Source of the DNA: Deltaproteobacteria bacterium
GTDB lineage: Bacteria > Desulfobacterota > B13-G15
Reading direction: 5' to 3'
Assembly: GCA_003646705.1 (NCBI GenBank)
Contig: QMLK01000055.1
Coordinates: forward strand, 1 to 6,559
Length of the DNA: 6,559 nucleotides
The notes below the pieces were generated by a model that worked only from the letters and a program-made list of their open reading frames with translations, was not told where the DNA came from and did no database searches. Both the position numbers and the translations under genes were made by a program. Each line of letters opens with the position of its first letter. Position 1 is the stretch's first letter. Below are positions 1 through 6,052 of this stretch, one piece after another.

Positions 1-769
1 CCCGGGCGATCCCCAGGGCCATGGCCCCGGTCATCACCCGGATCTCATCCAGGATCTCCCCCAAGTACTGGACCCCTTTGCCCACCTCCTCGCCCAGGAG
101 GTTCTCGGCCGGGATGCGGACGTTGTCGAAGATGAGCTCCCCGGTAATGGTCCCCCGGCAGCCCATCTTCTTTATCACCTGACCGTGGGAGAACCCAGGG
201 GTTCCCTTCTCCACGAGGAAGAAGTTGAGCCCCTTGAGGCCCTTGGAGGGATCGGTGGTGGCCACCACGGTGGCGAAATCGCAGATGGGGCCGTTGGTGA
301 TCCACTGCTTGGTCCCGTTGATGACCCAGTGATCGCCGTCCCTCACCGCGGTGGTCCTCGTGGCCGCGAGGTCTGAGCCGGACTGGTCCTCGGTGAAGCA
401 GATGGTGCCGATCTTCTCCCCCCGGATGGCCGGGATCAGGCAGCGCTGCTTCATCTCATCGGTGCCGAAGCGATAGATGAAGTGGGTGCCCATCAGCATG
501 TTCATGATCACGCTCTGGGCGAAGCCCACCGAACCCCTGGTGATCTCCTCGTAGAAGATCATGCAGGTGACCTTGTCCGCCCCCATCCCGCCGTACTCCT
601 CGGGGTAGCGGAGGCCCATGTAACCGAGCTTGGCGAACTCCCTCCAGAGGTCCCACGGAAACTCGTCCTTCTCGTCTATCTCCTCCGCCTTGGGCACGAT
701 GAGCCTGTCCACGGTCTCGGCTATGGTCTTTCGGAAGAACTCCTGTTCCTCGGTGAGTCGGAAATCCAT
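1..769 (-). CDS. Acyl-CoA dehydrogenase (C-terminus beyond window)
   Basis: FAD-dependent acyl-CoA dehydrogenase, which introduces an alpha,beta double bond into an acyl-CoA thioester and passes electrons to electron-transfer flavoprotein in the cytoplasm. The 256 codons seen cover the N-terminal helical domain (about 1-120), the beta domain (about 121-225) and the start of the C-terminal helical domain. Family signature 1 is clear at 124-136 (CFTEDQSGSD, then LAA), followed by WVINGTKQWITNG at 148-160 and KKMGCRGT...FDNVRIPAENLLG at 200-226. The ATG at 769 has GGAGGT 5 nt upstream. It lies 15 nt after the CoA-transferase stop, so the two are almost certainly co-transcribed. By hand alignment, the site of the isovaleryl-CoA-dehydrogenase-type catalytic Glu (helix after LD at 240-241) is Ile243. 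The base is therefore probably the usual Glu in the missing C-terminal part. Family assignment is certain; substrate is unknown. Confidence 0.95.
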   Translation of the reverse strand, partial: MDFRLTEEQEFFRKTIAETVDRLIVPKAEEIDEKDEFPWDLWREFAKLGYMGLRYPEEYGGMGADKVTCMIFYEEITRGSVGFAQSVIMNMLMGTHFIYRFGTDEMKQRCLIPAIRGEKIGTICFTEDQSGSDLAATRTTAVRDGDHWVINGTKQWITNGPICDFATVVATTDPSKGLKGLNFFLVEKGTPGFSHGQVIKKMGCRGTITGELIFDNVRIPAENLLGEEVGKGVQYLGEILDEIRVMTGAMALGIAR

Positions 770-784
770 CCTGCACCTCCTTAG

Positions 785-1975
785 TTAGATGACCCCTTTC
801 TCCTTCAGCTCTTTTAGCTCCGCAGAGCTTAGACCGAGAGCCCCTCCGTAGATCTCCTCGTTGTGCTCCCCAAAGCGAGGAGGGAAGGAGAGCTCTTGGG
901 AGACCTTTTGGAGGAACGGCGTCATATAGGGCGGCGGGGCCAGGGTGATCTCGGTGCCAGTGACGGGGTCCTTCGACCTCAGGAGCCACCTCTTCACCAA
1001 GGGGTCCTCCACCACCTCCTCTATGGTGTTGATCTTGGAGATGGGGATGGTGCGTTCGTTGAAGAGGCGTATCAGCTCCTCGGAGGTGTAGTTCTTGGTG
1101 ATCTCCTCGATCCGGCGGTTGAGCTCCTCCTTGTCGGCGATCCTGCCGGCGTTGGTCTCGTACTCGGGCTTGGCGAGGGACTCGAAGCCGGGGATCTGGG
1201 TCATGTCCCTCCACTGACGGTCGTTACCCACGGCTATGTAGACGTAGCCGTCGCGGGTCTTGTAGACGGAGACCGGGGCGAAGAACTCGTGGGTGTTCCC
1301 GCGACGGGTGATCTTCTTCCCGAAGGACTTGGTCATGGTGATGGGCACCGTAAGCCAACTCACCGTGCTCTCGAACATGGCCAGATCTATACGGGACCCT
1401 TCACCGGTGAGCTGGCGCTTGTAAAGGGCCTTCATGATGAGGCCGTAGCCGTGCTCGCTGGAGCCCATATCCGGAAGGGGTATCCCCAAGACCATGGGTG
1501 GACCGTCGGCCTCCCCGGTGAGCTCCATGAGGCCCCCTCGCGCCTGGAGGATCGGGTCGTAGGCGGCTTCGTTGCTGTCGGGGCCGAAGCCCGTCACCCC
1601 GAACCAGATGATGTCCTCCTTCACCTCGCGCAGGGTCTCGTAGTCGATGCCCAGCTTCTTGTAGTTGCGCGGCAGTTGATTGGTGCAGAAGATGTCCACG
1701 GGTAACTCCTTGATGAGCCTGTAGAGCAGCTCCCGTCCCTCCGGGACGCCCAGGTTGAGGGTGATGGCCTTCTTGCCTGCATTTATGGCCAAGAAATAGC
1801 TCCTCAACATCTCATCCCCTAAGACGTTCTCCCCCACCCTCCTGTTGGGGTCGCCGTAGACGGGGTGCTCCAGCCTTATCACTCGCATCCCGTCCATGGC
1901 CAGGCGGTAAGTCAGATAGGGCAGTACCGTCGCCTGCTCGAGGCTCAAGACCGTTATCCTCTCGAAGACCTCCAT
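785..1975 (-). CDS. Type III (CaiB/BaiF family) CoA-transferase
   Basis: Transfers CoA from a donor thioester to a carboxylic acid through an aspartyl-CoA intermediate; a cytoplasmic, usually dimeric interlocked-ring enzyme. The 396-residue length is normal for formyl-CoA transferase/CaiB relatives. The N-terminal Rossmann-like segment runs FERITVLSLEQATVLPYL, then GMRVIRLE at 29-36. Family landmarks are AYDPILQARGGLMELTG at 138-154, IPLPDMGSS at 165-173 with Asp169 at the catalytic aspartate position, LTGEGSRIDLAMFES at 189-203, and the C-terminal PPRFGEHNEEI at 365-375. I chose the ATG at 1975 because homologues start just before this point and an AGGGGGAGG purine tract precedes it. An in-frame TTG at 2005 would add 10 residues but lies inside a palindrome that looks like an operator. 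With the downstream acyl-CoA dehydrogenase this suggests acid activation then oxidation, a pairing also seen in anaerobic benzylsuccinate-type pathways. The substrate cannot be told from sequence. Confidence 0.94.
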   Translation of the reverse strand: MEVFERITVLSLEQATVLPYLTYRLAMDGMRVIRLEHPVYGDPNRRVGENVLGDEMLRSYFLAINAGKKAITLNLGVPEGRELLYRLIKELPVDIFCTNQLPRNYKKLGIDYETLREVKEDIIWFGVTGFGPDSNEAAYDPILQARGGLMELTGEADGPPMVLGIPLPDMGSSEHGYGLIMKALYKRQLTGEGSRIDLAMFESTVSWLTVPITMTKSFGKKITRRGNTHEFFAPVSVYKTRDGYVYIAVGNDRQWRDMTQIPGFESLAKPEYETNAGRIADKEELNRRIEEITKNYTSEELIRLFNERTIPISKINTIEEVVEDPLVKRWLLRSKDPVTGTEITLAPPPYMTPFLQKVSQELSFPPRFGEHNEEIYGGALGLSSAELKELKEKGVI

Positions 1976-1987
1976 GACCTCCCCCTG

Positions 1988-2006
1988 ATTGTATTTTGTA
2001 TACAAT
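1988..2006. promoter_or_regulatory. Candidate operator: 7-5-7 inverted repeat
   Basis: ATTGTAT-TTTGT-ATACAAT is a perfect inverted repeat with 7-bp arms. Nested in it, TTGTATACAA at 1996-2005 is a perfect 10-bp palindrome fitting the TNGT-N(0-3)-ACNA pattern described for FadR-type GntR regulators. It sits between the predicted -10 box of the minus-strand promoter and the CoA-transferase start, over the expected transcription start, where a bound repressor would block the operon. The regulator itself is not in this window. Confidence 0.5.
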
Positions 2007-2009
2007 TCA

Positions 2010-2039
2010 TTCTTAACCCCATTGCCTTTCCCCTGTCAA
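2010..2039 (-). promoter_or_regulatory. Candidate sigma70 promoter of the CoA-transferase/dehydrogenase operon
   Basis: On the minus strand a perfect TTGACA (2034-2039) is followed, after an 18-nt spacer, by the weak -10 candidate TAAGAA (2010-2015). Transcription would begin near 2003, giving a leader of roughly 28 nt that contains the purine-rich ribosome binding site. The poor -10 makes this a moderate call. The overlapping operator-like palindrome supports it. Confidence 0.4.
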
Positions 2040-2047
2040 GGCCTTGA
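2036..2047. repeat. 12-bp perfect palindrome across divergent -35 boxes
   Basis: TCAAGGCCTTGA is self-complementary. Its left half holds most of the minus-strand -35 (TTGACA, 2034-2039) and its right half the start of the plus-strand -35 (TTGAGT, 2044-2049). It may simply reflect two opposed -35 boxes, or be a shared regulator site for both directions. Confidence 0.35.
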
Positions 2048-2072
2048 GTTTCCGAGGGGGCCATGCTATCTT
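2044..2072 (+). promoter_or_regulatory. Candidate sigma70 promoter of the TIM-barrel gene
   Basis: TTGAGT (2044-2049), a 17-nt spacer, then TATCTT (2067-2072). Each box matches 4 of 6 consensus bases at ideal spacing. Transcription from near 2080 would put the ATG at 2063 outside the message and favour the GTG start at 2150, leaving a leader of about 70 nt that is T-rich at its beginning. Confidence 0.35.
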
Positions 2073-2149
2073 TTCTCGAGTTTTTTTCGCGTCTTTTTGG
2101 TTCTCGGGAGGCATGGAAGCAGAGAAATTCAGATCGGGAGCGTCGAAGG

Positions 2150-3013
2150 GTGAGTCTGCGGTTGCGCGAGAGATTGGGGATTTCCACCTTCCGTCAGATG
2201 GAGGGGGAGCTCGACCTCTTCTTGGATTTCGCCAGCTCCTGTGGGGTGCGGTATGTGGAGATAAGGGGGGAGAGGCCCTATCTGTTGCCCCAGGACCTGG
2301 GCAGGGACAGGGCGGAGGAGCTGAAGGAGAAGCTCGAGGAGCGGGGCCTGGAGACCATCATCCACAGCCCAGTCTACGACGTGAACATCGCCAGCCTCAA
2401 CCCCTTGATCCGGAGGGCCTCCGTCAGGCAGACCCTCGAGTCAGTGAGGTTCGCCGCCATCTTGGGGGCCAAGGTGGTGGTGATCCATCCCGGTAGATTG
2501 CCCAAGGACTTCCCCCGGGATTACCTCAGCAACTCCCGGATCAACCTGCTGACCAGCCTATCCATAATGGCCCGGATTGCAGGTCGTATGGGGGTCTCCT
2601 TGGCCATAGAGAACAGCCCCAGGGGGAGGGCTTACAGGCTCATCGCCACCCCCCAGGAACACCTCTACATCCTCCGTAAGGTGGCCTCTCCCCATTTGGG
2701 GGCCCTGCTCGACCTCGGTCATGCCCATACCTGGGGCATCGACCTGAAGGGATACATAAGGATGATGGCCGACCACCTCCTGCTCTGCCATCTGCACGAC
2801 AACAAGGGCCATGAGGATGAGCATCTCCCCCTGGGCAAGGGGACCCTCGACGTAAGGGGGGCCTTCTCTGAGTTGGATGCCCTTGAGAGGGCCGTGCCGG
2901 TCATCCTGGTGCTCCGGCGGAAGGAGGACGTCTTGGAGAGCCTCTCCTACCTTGAGGCCCTGCAGGAGGAGCGGGGAGGGATCCTGCGGAGGATCTTCCG
3001 CCGTTACGGATGA
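2150..3013 (+). CDS. Xylose-isomerase-like TIM-barrel protein (sugar phosphate isomerase/epimerase superfamily)
   Basis: A 287-residue TIM barrel of the AP-endonuclease-2/xylose-isomerase-like superfamily, whose members use a divalent-metal centre for sugar isomerisation, epimerisation or phosphodiester chemistry. Strand-end motifs in order are LGISTF (9-14), YVEIRG (35-40), IIHSP with His72, VIHPG with His113, AIENS with Glu154, LLDLGHAHTWGID with Asp188 and His191, LCHLHDNKG with His214, His216 and Asp217, and DEHLPLGKG with His225. The last-strand glutamate typical of the superfamily appears as Val254 (VILVLRRKED). I chose the GTG start because LRERLGISTF matches the usual first strand, GGGAG lies 9 nt upstream, and the codons from 2063 to 2149 are T-rich and unlike the body of the gene. 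The alternative is ATG at 2063, with GAGG 5 nt upstream, giving 316 residues. Substrate is unknown and no neighbour hints at one. Confidence 0.85.
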   Translation: MSLRLRERLGISTFRQMEGELDLFLDFASSCGVRYVEIRGERPYLLPQDLGRDRAEELKEKLEERGLETIIHSPVYDVNIASLNPLIRRASVRQTLESVRFAAILGAKVVVIHPGRLPKDFPRDYLSNSRINLLTSLSIMARIAGRMGVSLAIENSPRGRAYRLIATPQEHLYILRKVASPHLGALLDLGHAHTWGIDLKGYIRMMADHLLLCHLHDNKGHEDEHLPLGKGTLDVRGAFSELDALERAVPVILVLRRKEDVLESLSYLEALQEERGGILRRIFRRYG

Positions 3014-3018
3014 GACCT

Positions 3019-3047
3019 TCCCCTCGTTGAAAATCCCGCTGAGGGGA
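3019..3047 (+). terminator. Weak hairpin after the TIM-barrel gene, possible terminator
   Basis: TCCCCTC (3019-3025) pairs perfectly with GAGGGGA (3041-3047) around a 15-nt loop, 6 nt after the upstream stop codon, followed by TTATATTT. The long loop and broken T-run make termination weak at best. It overlaps the promoter candidate for the next gene. Confidence 0.25.
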
Positions 3048-3054
3048 TTATATT
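3027..3054 (+). promoter_or_regulatory. Candidate promoter upstream of the TPR-like gene
   Basis: TTGAAA (3027-3032), 16-nt spacer, TATATT (3049-3054); each box matches 5 of 6 sigma70 consensus bases. Transcription would start near 3061, only a few bases before the ATG at 3066, implying an almost leaderless message. It would drive the TPR-like and DksA-family pair. Confidence 0.4.
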
Positions 3055-3065
3055 TGCGCTCAGAG

Positions 3066-3458
3066 ATGGGCAACAAGAGGCTTCCCGATCCCTTGAAGAG
3101 GAGGGAGATCCTGTACGGGAAGGACACCCCCCCTGAGACCCTCATCGAGTACGGCAGGCTCTACCTCGAGGAGGGTCGCTGGAACGATGCGGTGGAGTTC
3201 TTCGGCAGGGCCCACTACAAAGAGGGGCTCTTCGAGTTGAAGGAGTTGGCCCTGAGGGAAGGGGATTACTTCCTCATGTCCCAGGTGAGCGAGTTCTTGG
3301 GAGAGGAATTGGAGGCCGAGGAGTGGAAGAGGCTTGGACACCGGGCCTTGGAGGCGGGCAAGTTCCACTTCGCTCAAAAGGCCTTCGGGCAGGCAGGGGA
3401 GGCGGAAGGCCTCAGGTTGGCCCGGGAGAAGGTCCAAGAGATGGAGGGGGAGAGATGA
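3066..3458 (+). CDS. Small TPR-like helical-repeat protein
   Basis: A 130-residue, charged, apparently soluble protein with no signal peptide or membrane segment. Two helix-turn-helix units of TPR character are visible. The first is at about 25-50 (LIEYGRLYLEEGRWNDAVEFFGRA, with the Tyr-Gly, Gly, Ala and Phe spacing of a TPR). The second is at about 84-111 (EEWKRLGHRALEAGKFHFAQKAFGQAG). The segment between (52-83) looks like a degenerate helical unit. Such repeats normally mediate protein-protein contacts; the partner is unknown. The ATG at 3066 has no clear Shine-Dalgarno sequence. An in-frame TTG at 3054 has GAGGGG 7 nt upstream and would add four residues. Its stop overlaps the DksA-family start (ATGA at 3455-3458), so the two are translationally coupled, which suggests a functional link. 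I cannot name a specific family. Confidence 0.8.
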   Translation: MGNKRLPDPLKRREILYGKDTPPETLIEYGRLYLEEGRWNDAVEFFGRAHYKEGLFELKELALREGDYFLMSQVSEFLGEELEAEEWKRLGHRALEAGKFHFAQKAFGQAGEAEGLRLAREKVQEMEGER

Positions 3459-3898
3459 AGCAGGAGGAGATGGCGTTCAATCAAGAGGAGTTGCGGGCCT
3501 TGCTGCTGGGCCTGAGGGATGAGGTCCTGGCCAAGATCGAGGAGGAGATGGGGACGAAGGTGAGGGAGGACCCGCGCTTCTCATCCCTTTCGACCATGGA
3601 CATAGGTGATCTCTCCCAGCTCGACTTGGCTGAGGACATCGATTACAGCCTCCTGCAGCTCTACGTGGAGCGGCTGCGCAACATAGATGAGGCCTTGAGA
3701 AGGCTTGAAGAGGGGACCTACGGCTACTGTGAGGAGTGTGGCAAGGCCATCGGATTGAAGAGGCTAAAGGTCCTCCCCTTCACCAGATACTGCGTCAAGT
3801 GTCAGGAGAAGTTGGAGAAGATGGGGCAGCCCAGCAAACTGAGGATGATGCGAAGGCTGGAGGACTTCGAGAGGGAGGAAGAGGAGGAAGAGTTATGA
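3455..3898 (+). CDS. DksA/TraR-family C4 zinc-finger transcriptional regulator
   Basis: Probably acts in the cytoplasm by inserting a coiled coil into the RNA polymerase secondary channel, as DksA does with ppGpp. The 147-residue length is close to E. coli DksA (151). The C4 zinc finger is C92-x2-C95-x17-C113-x2-C116 (YCEECGKAIGLKRLKVLPFT, then RYCVKC), the same spacing as DksA. The preceding helix (about 58-88, ending RRLEEGTYG) and an N-terminal helix (about 8-35) would form the coiled coil. Ungapped counting back from the first cysteine puts D49-x-x-D52-x-S54 at the catalytic tip, where DksA has D71-x-x-D74-x-A76, so a true DksA-like role is plausible with Ser for Ala. The C-terminus is strongly acidic (six Glu in a row). 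GGAGGGGGAGAG precedes the ATG, which overlaps the TPR-like stop. It lies directly upstream of groESL. It could instead be a DksA-like paralogue rather than the principal DksA. Confidence 0.9.
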   Translation: MKQEEMAFNQEELRALLLGLRDEVLAKIEEEMGTKVREDPRFSSLSTMDIGDLSQLDLAEDIDYSLLQLYVERLRNIDEALRRLEEGTYGYCEECGKAIGLKRLKVLPFTRYCVKCQEKLEKMGQPSKLRMMRRLEDFEREEEEEEL

Positions 3899-3904
3899 CT
3901 TTCC

Positions 3905-3933
3905 TTGACAAGGGGGGGAGGGGTGATTATCTT
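3905..3933 (+). promoter_or_regulatory. groESL promoter, sigma70-type
   Basis: Perfect TTGACA (3905-3910), 17-nt spacer, TATCTT (3928-3933). The spacer is unusually G-rich (AGGGGGGGAGGGG). The -35 lies within an 11-bp palindrome, CCTTG-A-CAAGG (3903-3913). No CIRCE inverted repeat (TTAGCACTC-N9-GAGTGCTAA) and no convincing sigma32-type -10 (CCCCAT) occur in the 106-nt gap before groES. Start is predicted near 3940. Confidence 0.6.
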
Positions 3934-3947
3934 TTTCGGCGGAAAAA
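3932..3947. promoter_or_regulatory. Inverted repeat over the groESL transcription start
   Basis: TTTTTC-GGCG-GAAAAA forms perfect 6-bp arms around a 4-nt centre, directly overlapping the end of the -10 box and the predicted start. It may be an operator for a heat-shock repressor other than HrcA, or a 5' mRNA hairpin. Position is the main argument; the element matches no site I recognise. Confidence 0.35.
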
Positions 3948-4004
3948 TTCCATCCTTCACATACGACAACCTTAAAAATCCTTATAGGAAAGGAGGGAAG
4001 GGTG

Positions 4005-4301
4005 ATGAAGGTTACGCCTTTACAGGACAGGGTCTTGATCGAGCGCATCGAACCCAGCGAGGAGAAGTCCCCCGGAGGAATCATCATCCCTGACACCGCC
4101 AAAGAGAAGCCCATGGAAGGCAAGGTAGTAGCGGTGGGCAAGGGCAGGATCAAAGACGATGGAACGGTGATACCGTTGGAGGTGAAGGCGGGCGATAGGG
4201 TGATCTTCAGCAAGTATGCGGGCACGGAGATAAAGATCGATGGCAAGGAGTACCTCATCATGCGCGAAGACGACATCCTCGGCATCGTCGTTGAAGACTA
4301 A
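4005..4301 (+). CDS. groES: Co-chaperonin GroES (Cpn10)
   Basis: Heptameric lid of the GroEL chaperonin, capping the folding chamber in an ATP-dependent cycle in the cytoplasm. The 98-residue length is standard. The N-terminus [16 protein letters not shown] is typical. The mobile loop that contacts GroEL is at about 17-30 with the GGIII hydrophobic tripeptide region (24-28). The family motifs VVAVGKG (41-47), [16 protein letters not shown] (61-76) and the C-terminal DDILGIV (89-95) are intact. I chose ATG 4005, with AGGAGG 8 nt upstream; GTG at 4002 would only add one residue. It leads a two-gene operon with groEL 27 nt downstream, driven by the promoter at 3905-3933. Confidence 0.98.
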   Translation: MKVTPLQDRVLIERIEPSEEKSPGGIIIPDTAKEKPMEGKVVAVGKGRIKDDGTVIPLEVKAGDRVIFSKYAGTEIKIDGKEYLIMREDDILGIVVED

Positions 4302-5954
<1,653 letters not shown>

Positions 5955-5974
5955 GGGGCCAGAGCCTTGGGCCT

Positions 5975-6010
5975 AAAAGGCCGTCCCCGGAGGGACGGCC
6001 TTTTTATTTT
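5975..6010 (+). terminator. Intrinsic terminator of groESL
   Basis: GGCCGTCCC (5979-5987) pairs with GGGACGGCC (5992-6000) around a CGGA loop, extended by AAAA/TTTT to a 13-bp stem and followed by TTTTTATTTT. It lies 20 nt after the groEL stop. The flanking A-run could also give some termination in the reverse direction. Confidence 0.93.
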
Positions 6011-6012
6011 GG

Positions 6013-6040
6013 TTGACTTCATGGGGTTTTTCGGTATCAT
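6013..6040 (+). promoter_or_regulatory. Candidate promoter of the prenyltransferase gene
   Basis: TTGACT (6013-6018), 16-nt spacer, TATCAT (6035-6040); both boxes match 5 of 6 sigma70 consensus bases. It directly follows the groESL terminator. Predicted initiation near 6047 leaves a leader of about six bases before the ATG at 6053, which has no Shine-Dalgarno sequence, so the message would be nearly leaderless. Confidence 0.5.
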
Positions 6041-6052
6041 AGCGATCCTTCT

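Noticed and set aside
456..1214. 252-residue open frame on the minus strand
   Set aside because: It overlaps both the dehydrogenase and the CoA-transferase in another frame, has an Arg/Gly/His-rich low-quality composition, and matches no family motif; it is a shadow of GC-rich coding DNA.
863..1705. 280-residue open frame on the plus strand
   Set aside because: Antisense to the CoA-transferase, whose family motifs are unmistakable; the plus-strand product is low-complexity Gly/Leu/Val/Asp-rich with no recognisable domain.
1973..2005. TTG at 2005 as the CoA-transferase start
   Set aside because: It lies within the operator-like palindrome and adds ten residues ahead of the usual family N-terminus; the ATG at 1975 is better placed.
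2044..2496. 150-residue open frame on the plus strand, with GGGAGG before an internal ATG at 2113
   Set aside because: It runs out of frame inside the TIM-barrel gene and becomes Gly/Arg/Pro-rich; the GGGAGG is only 1 nt from the ATG and no family is recognisable.
2558..3145. 195-residue open frame on the minus strand
   Set aside because: Antisense to the TIM-barrel and TPR-like genes; no motif and no credible ribosome binding site.
3911..3923. G-rich tract as a G-quadruplex
   Set aside because: The run of seven Gs, one A and four Gs does not provide four separated tracts of three or more Gs, so a stable intramolecular quadruplex is unlikely.
3899..4004. CIRCE element before groES
   Set aside because: Looked for TTAGCACTC and GAGTGCTAA halves on both strands; neither is present.
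3893..4285. 130-residue minus-strand open frame across the groES promoter
   Set aside because: Mostly antisense to groES; the Ser/Pro/Leu/Ile-rich product is typical of reverse-strand reading of a conserved gene.
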